A DNA stretch of 64,000 nt. It comes from Massilia rhizosphaerae (lineage in GTDB: Bacteria; Pseudomonadota; Gammaproteobacteria; Burkholderiales; Burkholderiaceae_D). The notes beneath the pieces are model-generated. The model was not told where the DNA came from and searched no databases. It was given only the letters and a program-made list of their open reading frames with translations. The translations under genes and the position numbers were made by a program. The DNA lies in NCBI RefSeq assembly GCF_016093545.1, contig NZ_JADKYX010000005.1, forward strand, positions 1 to 64,000, given 5' to 3'. Positions 50,428 through 59,276 of this stretch are shown piece after piece. Numbering within the stretch: position 1 is the first letter of the stretch; the number at the start of each line of letters is the position of its first letter.

Positions 50428-51960
50428 TCAGCCCTGCTGGCCGGGTGCCGTCATCCCTTGCACCACCACCTTGCGCGTCACCGTCGCCCTGTGCCCGGAC
50501 TTGTCGCTGACCTGCAGCGTCACCCGGTAGGTGCCAGGCTTGCTGAAGACGTGGCTGGCGCTCGCGTTGCCATCGCCCTTGCGCTCGATCGCATTGCGTG
50601 CGGGCTCACTGCTGCCGTCACCCCACGACCAGCTGACGGTGTGCACCGTGGACGTGTCCTCGTCAGACAGGCTGGCCGAGACGAGGTAGGGCGAACCCGC
50701 TGTCACGACCCCGGGCGCCTGGATCGGGCCGACCGCAGCGCCGCATCCGCAGCGCCCGGGCTTGAGCAGCACCAGGCCACCGATGGTGCGGACCACGATC
50801 GAGCCGTCGTCCGAGATCGCGCTCGCCTGCTGCAGCACCATGCCCTGCGGCAGGTTCCGGACCCGCGTGTTCAGGTCGATCATGCCAGTCTGCGCGGTCC
50901 AGATGAAAGCGCGGTATTGCGCCTGGCCGTTCAGCTGTGAGTCTCCCACCACCTGCCCGTAGTTGTTGGCCGCCCAGGCCCGCGCGCTGCCGCCGCCTGG
51001 CAGCGTGCCGATGTCCAGCATGCCGGTGGCATGTGTCCAGGTCATCGCGTGCTCTCCACCGCGTGTGAGCAGCTCGCCCGCGATCCGTCCGCGGGTACTC
51101 ATGCCCAGCATGGTCGCTGTGTCCGCGCCGGCGGCGCCCAGGTCGCGGATGCCCGCCGTGCGGGTCCACAGGAACACGTGAGTCTCCAGCGGGGCCACAT
51201 CCGCGTTACCCGCAATCTCGCCGAATTCGTCGACCGCGCGCGCTTCGGACACGGTGCCGCCAGGGAGCGTTCCGATATCGATCATGCCGGTCGCGCGTGT
51301 CCACGCGAATGCGTGCAAGATGGTGCCGTGGAGGTAGGAGTCGCCCGCCACAAGCCCGGCATCGTTGATCGCCTCCGCGAACGACAGTCCCTTGCCGAGC
51401 GCCCCCAGGTCGTACCTGCGGCCCGGTGCCTTCCACAGGACCGCATGGCCCGGCAATCTCCCGGCCGGGTCCTGCAGCGAGTCGCCTGCCGCGACGCCGT
51501 AGTTGTTGATGTCCCGCGCTTCGGCAGTCGATGCGTGGTCAAGCGGAAGCAGGTCGCGCGTGCCGGTCTGCTTGCTCCATACGAACGCATGGATATTGCC
51601 GTTGTTGTCACCGACAGCGGCGGCGCCGACCACTTGCCCTTTGTCGTTGAGATTGATCGGAGCGACGAGGCTTGCGCCGGCGATGCCGGGAATCGGGATG
51701 ATCCGCGACCCGTCGTAGAAGAATCCGGACCGGTCGATCCCATAGGCGACTTGCCCATACCGGTTGATGGCGGCGCGACCGACGGCGCCTTCGCCGAGGT
51801 TGACCACGCTGTAGCTCGCGGCCGGCGCCATCGTGGCCGCTGGCGACGCCGGGGCCGGCGCGGTGGATGCCATTTGTGCGCTGGCCAGCCCGAACAACAC
51901 CAAGGGCGACAGCAGGAGCGCGCGCCGCGGGTTGAAGCCCTGCAGGACATCGTGCTTCAT
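50428..51960 (-). CDS. Secreted HAF-repeat protein with PKD domain (paralogue 2)
   Basis: A 510-aa paralogue of the 48824-50371 product with the same layout: signal peptide (ALLLSPLVLFGLASAQ), HAF repeats such as MLDIGTLPGGGSARAWAANN, the CGCGAAVGPI linker and a PKD domain (WSWGDGSSEPARNAIERKG). Start 51960 is taken because GGAGGAGCT lies directly before it; an in-frame start 120 bases upstream has none. The first two repeats are the most diverged from the sister protein. The two genes are 56 bp apart on the same strand and probably arose by duplication. Confidence 0.85.
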   Translation of the reverse strand: MKHDVLQGFNPRRALLLSPLVLFGLASAQMASTAPAPASPAATMAPAASYSVVNLGEGAVGRAAINRYGQVAYGIDRSGFFYDGSRIIPIPGIAGASLVAPINLNDKGQVVGAAAVGDNNGNIHAFVWSKQTGTRDLLPLDHASTAEARDINNYGVAAGDSLQDPAGRLPGHAVLWKAPGRRYDLGALGKGLSFAEAINDAGLVAGDSYLHGTILHAFAWTRATGMIDIGTLPGGTVSEARAVDEFGEIAGNADVAPLETHVFLWTRTAGIRDLGAAGADTATMLGMSTRGRIAGELLTRGGEHAMTWTHATGMLDIGTLPGGGSARAWAANNYGQVVGDSQLNGQAQYRAFIWTAQTGMIDLNTRVRNLPQGMVLQQASAISDDGSIVVRTIGGLVLLKPGRCGCGAAVGPIQAPGVVTAGSPYLVSASLSDEDTSTVHTVSWSWGDGSSEPARNAIERKGDGNASASHVFSKPGTYRVTLQVSDKSGHRATVTRKVVVQGMTAPGQQG

Positions 51961-52365
51961 AGCTCCTCCAAGTGGAAACTGCATGACCGGTATCTGCCTG
52001 TTCAGTGACGCGAACCGCAGGTGCCTGGACAGCTGACCTCCAAAACAGTGCCGGCAGTTGTGCGGCCATGCGCCGTGCATGAGCCCACGCGACTCAATCT
52101 AGGCAGGGAAGCCGGACCAAACAAGCCGTGCGCCGACGAGTTTCTTGCGCTGGATCGAAGCTTCGTCAGAGTTGTCGTTCATGTCGGCATTTCGTTGCTC
52201 TGGAATACAAAGTTGGCCGTTCGCCAGACCGCGGCCAAAGCCGGCTTCGATTTTTCCCGCTACGCCACAACCATGACCGCTGATGACGTCAACGTTCCGA
52301 TCCGCGGCTTGTTGAGTCAATGGCGAGGATACGGAAAGGGCGGGGGGGACGAGGTGATGTTAGAT

Positions 52366-52550
52366 CGTGAAGGTCTGGGCGAAGGACTGTATCAAGAAAG
52401 CGTCGCCATTCGACCGACAGAAAAAGACGGCGTATTAACGATCATCTTTTGCCACAAAGAGGTCGGCCAAATCAACCTCAACGCCGCTAAAATGGCGACC
52501 AGGTAGTGTCACCCATGTCTCTAGACATGTGTTACCGATGTCCCTGTGCT
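52366..52550 (+). pseudogene. IS481-like transposase 3' end with terminal sequence
   Basis: The frame ending at the stop 52504-52506 gives GLYQESVAIRPTEKDGVLTI then IFCHKEVGQINL, matching the C-terminal domain of IS481-type transposases. It is followed by two tandem GTnACCnATGTC units (52507-52550), the kind of terminal sequence seen at IS481 ends. The catalytic DDE part is missing. Upstream, 51961-52365 holds an in-frame extension that I cannot assign to any family. The element is inactive by truncation. Confidence 0.65.
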
Positions 52551-52554
52551 AAAC

Positions 52555-52568
52555 AGGGTGCCCACCCT
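52555..52568 (-). repeat. GGTGGGCACCC repeat at end of ABC permease gene
   Basis: On the minus strand this reads AGGGTGGGCACCCT. The same GGTGGGCACCC core follows sdhB (590-602) and the hybrid kinase (15261-15273), in each case just after a gene end and in the same orientation as that gene. It lies about 34 bp after the stop of the permease gene. Confidence 0.5.
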
Positions 52569-52601
52569 AGTGTGATAGGCTCCAGGCGCCTGCGGATCCG
52601 G

Positions 52602-53837
52602 TCAGCCGTCGCTGCGCAGCGCCGCGATCGGATCCAGCGCCGCGGCCTGGCGCGCGGGGTAGACGCCGAAGCCCAGGCCGACCGCCACGCACGCCAGCAC
52701 GGCCGCCAGCAGGCTCAGAGGCGACCAGGCCACCGACCACCCGGCCAGCGCGGCGATGCTGTAGGCCGCCACGGCCCCCACCACCAGCCCGAGCGCGGCG
52801 CCGCTGACGGCGATCACGAGCGCCTCGGCCAGGAACTGTTCCACCACGTCGCGGCGGCGCGCGCCCAGTGCCCGTTTCAGGCCCACTTCCCGGCGCCGTT
52901 CGAGCACGTTGGCCAGCATGATGTTCATGATGCCGATGCCGCCCACCAGCAGCGACACGGCCGCGATCGAACTCATGACGATGGTGAAGATGCGCTGCGT
53001 TTGCTGGTTCTGGCGGTACAGGCCCATGGGCACGATGAGGTTCGTGTCGTCCACGCCGCCGTGGCGCCGGTCGATCAAGGCCTGCAGCACGCGCGCCGCG
53101 TCGTCCGGCGCCACCTTGCCGTCCAGGCGCACGCTGATGCCGTCCACCTCGTCCTCGATGCGGCGGAAGCCGAACCGGGCGCGCGCCGTTTCCCACGGCA
53201 CGAACAGGCGATCGTCGTCCAGCCCCAGCTTGACGCCTTCGAATTCCGACTTGGCGAGCGTGCGGTCGGCCAGCACGCCCACCACCTGCAGCCAGACGTG
53301 GTTGACCTTGACCCGCTGGCCGATGGCCGGCGCGCTGCCGAACAGCGTGTGCGCGAGGCGCGCGCCCAGCACGCACACGGGCGCCAGCGTGGCGGCGTCG
53401 GTCCGGGTGAGCCAGCGTCCGGCCTGCAGCCGCAGGCCGCCGTGCTCCGCATAGGCCGGCGAGACGGCGAACGCGCGCCCGCTCACGACCCGGTCGCCGA
53501 CGATCATCTGGTCGACCTTGATTTCCTTTTTCAGCGCCACCGAACGGGCGCCCGGCACCACGGCCAGCGCCGCTTCGGCGTCCGCCGCGGACAGGCCCAG
53601 CGAGCGGGTGCGGACGTCCTTCAACTGCTCGGCGTCGATGCCCTTGCTCTCGACGAGCACGTTGTTGAGGCCCAGTTCCGCCACCAGCCGCAGCGCCTCG
53701 CGCTTGCTGCCTTCGCCCACGGCCAGCATGGCGACGATGGCGCCCACGCCGAAGATCATGCCCAGCAACGTGAGGCCGGTGCGCAGTTTGCGCCGCCGCA
53801 GTTCGGCGACGGCTTCGAGTATCAGGGCGCGGTTCAT
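52602..53837 (-). CDS. MacB-like ABC transporter permease
   Basis: A 411-aa inner membrane permease of the MacB/FtsX type. The first helix is LTLLGMIFGVGAIVAMLAVG near residue 20, then comes a periplasmic core of about 230 residues (MacB_PCD), followed by three helices from IVMSSIAAVSLLVGGIGIMNIML. The coupling motif ERRREVGLKRALGARRRDV is typical. It has no fused ATPase; that is the separate gene at 57042. ATG 53837 overlaps the adaptor stop by four bases. Confidence 0.92.
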   Translation of the reverse strand: MNRALILEAVAELRRRKLRTGLTLLGMIFGVGAIVAMLAVGEGSKREALRLVAELGLNNVLVESKGIDAEQLKDVRTRSLGLSAADAEAALAVVPGARSVALKKEIKVDQMIVGDRVVSGRAFAVSPAYAEHGGLRLQAGRWLTRTDAATLAPVCVLGARLAHTLFGSAPAIGQRVKVNHVWLQVVGVLADRTLAKSEFEGVKLGLDDDRLFVPWETARARFGFRRIEDEVDGISVRLDGKVAPDDAARVLQALIDRRHGGVDDTNLIVPMGLYRQNQQTQRIFTIVMSSIAAVSLLVGGIGIMNIMLANVLERRREVGLKRALGARRRDVVEQFLAEALVIAVSGAALGLVVGAVAAYSIAALAGWSVAWSPLSLLAAVLACVAVGLGFGVYPARQAAALDPIAALRSDG

Positions 53838-55066
53838 GTCTTGGCTTCTTTCGGAGGCAGCAGCACGATGCGCGCGCCGGGCGCGAGGCCGCTCTTGATT
53901 TCGCTGCGGACCGGGCCGCGCAGGCCCAGTTCGACCTTGTGCTTCACCGGATGCCCGCCGTCGTCCGTGTACACGGCGTAGGCGGCGCCGTCCTGCACCA
54001 GCGCGATGTTCGGCACCGTCAGCGCGGACGCCTTGGACACCAGGCGCACGGTGCCGTGCAGCGCCTGGCCCGGCCGCAGCCCCAGCTTGCGCGCCGTGGC
54101 GGTCGCGATGGCGGCGTCGAAATCGCTGTACTTGACGGGCGATTCGCGCGAGATCGTGCTGGCGCTGTTGCCGACCCGCGTCACCAGCAGATCGAGTTCG
54201 GTGCCCGTGCCGGCCAGGCGCACGCGCACCGGCAGGCCCGGCTTGAGGCCGTACGCCTGGCCCTCGGGCACGCTGAAGTGGGCGACGAGCTGGTCGAGGT
54301 CGGGCAGGGTGCCGAACGGCTCGCCCGCCATCTGGTTGGCGCCGACCTGCGGCTTGGCGCCGTCCCAGCGCGCCGCCAGCATGAACACGCCGTCGTGCGG
54401 CGCCACCAGTTCCAGCGATTCCAGGCTCTTGCGCTGTTGCGCGGCGTTCTGCAGCACGCTGTCGCGCTGCGAGTGCAGCACGGCGTCCTGCGCGGCCGTG
54501 CGGGCCTGCACCTGGCCGCCTTTCCAGTCCAGGTAGGCGCGTTTCTTCGTGAGGAAGCCGACGTCGGCCAGCGCGTCGAGGATCTTGTTGCGGGCGAAGA
54601 CGGACAGGTCGACGCCGGCATAGCGGCGCGACAGGGCCAGGTCGTCCTCGACCTTGGCGCGGTCGCCGGCCAGGACGCCCCGTTCGACGGCCGCGTTGTC
54701 GCGGTTGGCTTGTTCGGCCAGCGTCTTGCGCAGCAGTTCGACGTCGGCCTGCGACAGTTCCGCGCGCGCCTGCGGCGCGTCGAAGCGGGCCACCACCTGG
54801 CCTTTCGTCACGCTGCTGCCGTCCGGCACCATGTCGACCAGGATGCGGCTCGTCCAGCCGCTGCCGGGCACCGTGAGCGGCGTCTTGGCGGCGGCCTGGA
54901 TCTCGCCGTCGGCTTCCAGGGTTTCGGTCCAGGCCCGCGCGGCCAGGATCTCGGCGGGGCCGGCCGCCGGCGCCGACGCGGCGCCGCAGCCGGACAACAG
55001 GGCGGCGACGGCCAGGCCGAGCGCCAGCGCGGCAACGGTGCGGGGAGGGGACATCGGGTCTCTCAT
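53834..55066 (-). CDS. HlyD-family periplasmic adaptor lipoprotein
   Basis: A 410-aa periplasmic adaptor of ABC efflux systems. A lipoprotein signal (LGLAVAALLSGCG) anchors it to the membrane. The lipoyl half-motif VPDGSSVTKGQVVARFDAPQ is near residue 85, and a long coiled-coil hairpin (about residues 90-210) is followed by beta-barrel segments (YGLKPGLPVRVRLAGTGTEL). It links permease and outer membrane channel. It overlaps both neighbouring genes by four bases. No TolC-like gene is in the window, so the outer membrane partner must lie elsewhere. Confidence 0.88.
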   Translation of the reverse strand: MRDPMSPPRTVAALALGLAVAALLSGCGAASAPAAGPAEILAARAWTETLEADGEIQAAAKTPLTVPGSGWTSRILVDMVPDGSSVTKGQVVARFDAPQARAELSQADVELLRKTLAEQANRDNAAVERGVLAGDRAKVEDDLALSRRYAGVDLSVFARNKILDALADVGFLTKKRAYLDWKGGQVQARTAAQDAVLHSQRDSVLQNAAQQRKSLESLELVAPHDGVFMLAARWDGAKPQVGANQMAGEPFGTLPDLDQLVAHFSVPEGQAYGLKPGLPVRVRLAGTGTELDLLVTRVGNSASTISRESPVKYSDFDAAIATATARKLGLRPGQALHGTVRLVSKASALTVPNIALVQDGAAYAVYTDDGGHPVKHKVELGLRGPVRSEIKSGLAPGARIVLLPPKEAKT

Positions 55067-57045
55067 GGCTGGGGCGTGGCTGCGGCGATCTTGCGGACGG
55101 CGCCCGGCAGCAGGTCCACCTGGACGGCGGCGCCGGGCTTGACGTCCGTGGGCGGCGCGTCGAATTCGAGCTGGACGTCGCGCACGACGGCCGCCTGCGC
55201 CGCCGATTTGCCATGGAAGGCGCGGCCCAGGCCCGTGACGTGCGCCGCGAGCGCCCGGCGCGCGCCGGCGACGGTGACGCGCGCCGCCTGGCCCACCTGC
55301 ACGCCGGCCGCCTGCGCTTCCGGCACCTTGGCGTCGACGCCAAGCCGGTCCGGATCGGCCAGTGTCGCGACCGACAACCCCATCCAGACCTGGCTGCCGA
55401 CGGAAAATTTCGTGCCGTTGAAGCTGACGCGGTGCAGGACGAGGCCCCGGCGCGGCGCGAGGAAGGTGAGCGCCGCCTGGCCCTTGACCAGGTCGGCGAT
55501 CTGGGCCCGCAGCTGCGCCACCTCCGACTGCAGGCTGGCGCGTTCGGCCAGGCGCGCGTGCCGCTGCGCCTCGAGCTGGGTCTGCATCAGCTGCGCCAGC
55601 CGGACCTTCTCGCCGCGCTCGATCACGAGCTTGTCGTAGTCGACGCGGCGGATCAGTTCCTTGGGCTGGCTGGCCTTGCGCTCGGCCTTTTCGGCCTCGC
55701 TCTGCGCCTCGGCCTGCGCCAGCACGCCCGCGCGGTCGGCCTCGAGCTGGTCCAGCTGCAGCTTCTCCAGCGCGCGCTGGCGTTCATTGAGCGTGCCTTG
55801 CAGCCCGATCAGGCGCGTCGCCACCTCGGCCGATTCGAACACGGCGATGGGTTGGCCGGCCTGCACCATCGCGCCTTCGGGCGCGAGGAAGGCGAGCTTG
55901 TATTGCCAGATGTACGGGATGGACGGCGGCCCCACGGGGATGGAGCGGCGCGACGCGATCTCGCCTTCGATCGTCAGCGCGGCGGGGGCCGGCGCCTTGG
56001 CCGGCAGCGCGAACGCCGTCGTCACGCCCTTGGCCAGCGGCTCGACGAGCACGCTCATGCCCGCCGTCAGCGGCAGGCCGTGATGCTCGGGCAGGTTGAT
56101 CGTGGCGCGGAAATAGCGCCCCAGGCCCCAGCGGGGACGCGGTTCCGGCGCGCTGGTGATGGTCGCCACCTTGCCGGTCAGCGCGACGCCGGGCAGCGCG
56201 TCGAAGCGCAGGCCGACCGCCTGGCCGTCGCGTAGGTAGGGCCGGTCCGCTTCCAGCACCCAGGCCGTGACGACCATGCGGCCGTCGCCCAGCACCGTGC
56301 CGGCCGCGTTGCCGGGCCAGGCCGAGGAGCCCTCGTCCAGCCGCTCGCCGTTGAACGGGTTGTAGCCGTGCACGACGACGCCGTCGCGCGTCGCGCGCAC
56401 CTCGGCCAGGGCCAGTTGGGCGATCTTGAAGGCTTCGTCGATCTGCAGTTTCTTGACTTCCAGCGCGCCGTCCTCCTTGCGGCGGGCGACGGCCGCGCGG
56501 GCATTCGCGAGGCCGTCCCGCTTGATCGCGAGATCGCGCGTGGCGCGGTCCAGCTCCGCCTGGTGGCGGTCGTAGTCCAGCGCGCCGATCTGCTGTTTCG
56601 GCAGCGCCGCGTCGACCTTCGCCTTGGCCAGCGCGGCCTGCGCACTGACCAGCTGCTTCTCGGCTTCGACGGCGGCCACTTCCAGCTTGGCCGTTTCGCT
56701 GTCCGCGTTGGCGCGGGCGTGCTCCAGGTTCATCCTGAGCTGGTCGATGTTGGTGGCGCCGCCGGCATCCGTGCGCAGCACCACGTCGCCTTTCTTGACC
56801 GGTGTGCCTTCCGCGACGAAGGTGCGCAGGACGATCGGCGCGCTGTTCGACGGCGGCACGAAGATCGTTTGCGAATCCAGCGCTTCGACTTCGCCGGTCA
56901 GCAGGACGGGGCGCGCGCCGGCGCCGGCGGCGGCCGCGGCGGGCGCGCCGGCGGGCGGCTTGGCGGCCGTATCGGAATGCGACACGGCGACGCCCAGCGC
57001 CAGCACCGCGGCCGCGCATCCGGCGGCGAGGGCGCGGCGCTTCAT
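55063..57045 (-). CDS. Double HlyD-type adaptor protein
   Basis: A 660-aa periplasmic protein about twice the usual adaptor length. An uncleaved signal-anchor-like start (MKRRALAAGCAAAVLALGVAV) is followed by a first lipoyl-coiled-coil-barrel module (VAEGTPVKKGDVVLRTDAGG near residue 80, coil to about residue 215). A second module then begins near residue 385 (LAPEGAMVQAGQPIAVFES), with a second long coil (LQLDQLEADRAGVLAQAEAQ) and its own barrel. This looks like a fusion of two adaptors. The start 57045 is set by the 4-bp overlap with the ATPase gene. Together with the next gene, three adaptor modules serve one permease. Confidence 0.82.
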   Translation of the reverse strand: MKRRALAAGCAAAVLALGVAVSHSDTAAKPPAGAPAAAAAGAGARPVLLTGEVEALDSQTIFVPPSNSAPIVLRTFVAEGTPVKKGDVVLRTDAGGATNIDQLRMNLEHARANADSETAKLEVAAVEAEKQLVSAQAALAKAKVDAALPKQQIGALDYDRHQAELDRATRDLAIKRDGLANARAAVARRKEDGALEVKKLQIDEAFKIAQLALAEVRATRDGVVVHGYNPFNGERLDEGSSAWPGNAAGTVLGDGRMVVTAWVLEADRPYLRDGQAVGLRFDALPGVALTGKVATITSAPEPRPRWGLGRYFRATINLPEHHGLPLTAGMSVLVEPLAKGVTTAFALPAKAPAPAALTIEGEIASRRSIPVGPPSIPYIWQYKLAFLAPEGAMVQAGQPIAVFESAEVATRLIGLQGTLNERQRALEKLQLDQLEADRAGVLAQAEAQSEAEKAERKASQPKELIRRVDYDKLVIERGEKVRLAQLMQTQLEAQRHARLAERASLQSEVAQLRAQIADLVKGQAALTFLAPRRGLVLHRVSFNGTKFSVGSQVWMGLSVATLADPDRLGVDAKVPEAQAAGVQVGQAARVTVAGARRALAAHVTGLGRAFHGKSAAQAAVVRDVQLEFDAPPTDVKPGAAVQVDLLPGAVRKIAAATPQP

Positions 57046-57713
57046 GGCTGGCCGGCGGCCACGCGGCCGTCGCGCAAGTGGATGGTGCGCTGGGCGCCGG
57101 CCGCGATGGCCGGATCGTGCGTGACCAGCACCAGCGTCTGGCCGCCCGCGTGCAGCTCGCGCAGCAGGGCCATCACGTCGGCGGCGCTGTGCGAGTCGAG
57201 ATTGCCGGTGGGTTCGTCCGCCAGCAGCACGTCCGGCTGGTTCAGCAGGGCGCGCGCGATGGCGGCGCGCTGCAGCTGCCCGCCCGACAACTGGCCGGGC
57301 AGATGGTCGAGGCGCTGGCCCAGGCCGATGCGTTCCAGCAGGGCCCGCGCGCGGGCGGGCGCTTCCGGATCGGGCTGGCGCGCGTAGCGCTGCGGCAGCA
57401 GCACGTTTTCCAGCACCGTCAGGCGCGGCAGCAAGTGGAAGGACTGGAACACGAAGCCGATGCGCCGGTTGCGCACGGCGGACGCGGCGTCGTCGTCGAG
57501 GGCGCTGATCTCGTCCTGCGCGAGGCGGTAGCGGCCGCTGTCGGGGCGGTCCAGGCCGCCCAGCACGTTCAGCAGCGTCGACTTGCCGGAGCCCGACGGG
57601 CCCATGATGGCGACGAATTCGCCTTGTGCCACGTGCAGGTCGATGCCGTCGAGCGCGTGGATGTCGCTGCCGCCCAGGCGGTAGGTCTTGCGGATGGCAC
57701 TCAGTTCTATCAT
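57042..57713 (-). CDS. ABC transporter ATP-binding protein (LolD/MacB type)
   Basis: A 223-aa ATPase. Walker A is GPSGSGKSTLL near residue 39, the Q-loop FVFQSFHLLPRLTV, the signature LSGGQLQRAAIARAL near residue 143, Walker B VLLADEPTGNLD and the switch His in LVTHDP. It belongs to the MacB/LolD group that works with FtsX-type permeases by mechanotransmission rather than a transport channel through the membrane. It is the first gene of the four-gene operon; a palindrome and promoter lie directly upstream. Confidence 0.94.
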   Translation of the reverse strand: MIELSAIRKTYRLGGSDIHALDGIDLHVAQGEFVAIMGPSGSGKSTLLNVLGGLDRPDSGRYRLAQDEISALDDDAASAVRNRRIGFVFQSFHLLPRLTVLENVLLPQRYARQPDPEAPARARALLERIGLGQRLDHLPGQLSGGQLQRAAIARALLNQPDVLLADEPTGNLDSHSAADVMALLRELHAGGQTLVLVTHDPAIAAGAQRTIHLRDGRVAAGQP

Positions 57714-57750
57714 GTCGGAAAGTATTTCCGACGAAACAACAGCTTGTCAA
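57714..57750 (-). promoter_or_regulatory. ABC exporter promoter with perfect operator palindrome
   Basis: On the minus strand a TTGACA minus-35 reads at 57750-57745. The expected minus-10 region (AAATAC/AATACT) falls within GTCGGAAA-TAC-TTTCCGAC (57732-57714), a perfect 8-3-8 palindrome that ends right before the ATG at 57713. Transcription would start at or beside the start codon, so the message may be nearly leaderless. A repressor site is the likely reading; no TetR-like gene is adjacent. Confidence 0.6.
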
Positions 57751-57796
57751 TTCTTAAAATCGCCAGGCCGTATATTATTTTGTCATTGCAACAATC

Positions 57797-59206
57797 TCAC
57801 CTGGCCCGCGCCAGGTCGGCCAGCCGGCGGCAATCGGCCGCGACGCGGCCCGGATCGACGTTCGTGACGCCGAGCAGCAATCCGCTCGACTGCGGCATAT
57901 GCATATGCCACGGCGACAGCGGCACCGGCGCCATCCCGGCTTGCAGCGCGCGCGCCGCGACGTCGACATCGGACGCCCCGTCGCGCAGGCGGGCGACGAC
58001 CGCCATGCCGGCCGTCGCCTGCACGGTGAGCGCGCCCCGCGCTTCCTCGTGCAGGCAGCGCAGCAGCGCGGTGCGCCGGCCCGCATACAGCCGCTTCATC
58101 CGGCGCAGGTGCCGCAAGTAGTGGCCCTCCTGCAGGAAGTCCGCGACGGCGCGCTGGCCGGGCGCGCCGGGTGCCGGCGCCAGGCAGGCGGCGACGTCGC
58201 CGAACAGGCGGACCAGTGCCGGAGGCACGACGAGGAAGCCCAGGCGCAGGGCCGGGCTGATGGTCTTGCTGAACGTGCCGACGTGCAGGACGCGGCCGCC
58301 GTCGTCGAGCGCGGCGAGGGCCGGGGCCGCGCGTCCTTCCAGTTGCAGCTCGCTCAGGTAGTCGTCCTCGACGATCCAGGCGCCGTTGGCCCGGGCCCAA
58401 TCGAGCAGGGCGCGCCGCCGCGCGAGCGTCATCGTCATGCCGAGCGGCGCCTGCTGGCCGGGCGTCACGACGGCCAGCGGCGCGTCCGGGGCCAGCCGGA
58501 TGCCGGCGGCGACGTCGAGCCCGTCCGCGTCGATGGGAACGGCCGTCACCGTCAGGCCGGCGAGCGACAGGGCCGTGCGGGTGAGCGGGAAACCCGGGTC
58601 CTCGAACCAGGCGGACTTGCCGGCCAACCCGAGCGCGCGCAGCACGAGCCCCAGCGCGCCCGCGAAGCCCGCCGTGATCAAGACTTGCGACGGGCTGCAG
58701 CGGATGCCCCGCGCGATCCCGAGATATGCCGCCACTGCGCGCCGCAGGTCCGGGTCGCCGCGCGGGTCGGGGTAGCCGACGGGGGCGGCGGCCGTGCGCC
58801 GGGCAGCCCGCGTCACCATGCGCGACCACAGCTTGTACGGGAACGCGTCCTGGGCCGGTACGCCCATCTGGAATGCCAGCGGCGCGGCGCCGAAGGCGTG
58901 GAACAGGTCCGGCATCGGCGGCGCATCCGGCGCGCGCCCGGCCGCTGCCGGCGCGGCGGGACGCTGGGTGACGCGGGTGCCGGCGGCGCCGAAGCTCGTG
59001 GCGAGCTGCTCGTCGATCAGGCGCTCGTAGGCCAGGCGCACCGTGCCGCGCGACACCCCCAGCTGGGCCGCGAGGTCGCGCCAGGACGGCAGCTTGGCTT
59101 CGGCGGGAATCTGGCCCGACTCGATCGCGGCGCGGATGGCGGCGTAGATCTGCGTCGCGAGGGGGACGTTCCGGGCGCGGTCGACGCCGATGGGCAGCGA
59201 GGTCAT
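57797..59206 (-). CDS. MocR/PdxR-type GntR-aminotransferase regulator
   Basis: A 469-aa regulator. An N-terminal GntR winged helix (ATQIYAAIRAAIESGQIPAE, LPSWRDLAAQLGVSRGTVRL) is followed by a class I aminotransferase-like domain: YPDPRGDPDLRRAVAAYLG near residue 135, a PLP-type Lys in GTFSKTISPALRLGF near residue 310, and DDYLSELQLEG. Members bind pyridoxal phosphate and regulate vitamin B6 or amino-compound genes. Start 59206 gives the family N-terminus. It is divergent from an AhpD-like gene with a 16-bp palindrome between them, and that gene is its most likely target. Confidence 0.9.
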   Translation of the reverse strand: MTSLPIGVDRARNVPLATQIYAAIRAAIESGQIPAEAKLPSWRDLAAQLGVSRGTVRLAYERLIDEQLATSFGAAGTRVTQRPAAPAAAGRAPDAPPMPDLFHAFGAAPLAFQMGVPAQDAFPYKLWSRMVTRAARRTAAAPVGYPDPRGDPDLRRAVAAYLGIARGIRCSPSQVLITAGFAGALGLVLRALGLAGKSAWFEDPGFPLTRTALSLAGLTVTAVPIDADGLDVAAGIRLAPDAPLAVVTPGQQAPLGMTMTLARRRALLDWARANGAWIVEDDYLSELQLEGRAAPALAALDDGGRVLHVGTFSKTISPALRLGFLVVPPALVRLFGDVAACLAPAPGAPGQRAVADFLQEGHYLRHLRRMKRLYAGRRTALLRCLHEEARGALTVQATAGMAVVARLRDGASDVDVAARALQAGMAPVPLSPWHMHMPQSSGLLLGVTNVDPGRVAADCRRLADLARAR

Positions 59207-59276
59207 GGCCGATGGTACATTAAAAATGATCGAACTTGGCACTGTTTCCTGGCCACCCGATGGCGCAAGATTCTCC

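Noticed and set aside
52099..52320. 73-codon frame on the minus strand near the IS481 remnant
   Set aside because: No similarity, no ribosome site, and it overlaps the plus-strand transposase remnant region.
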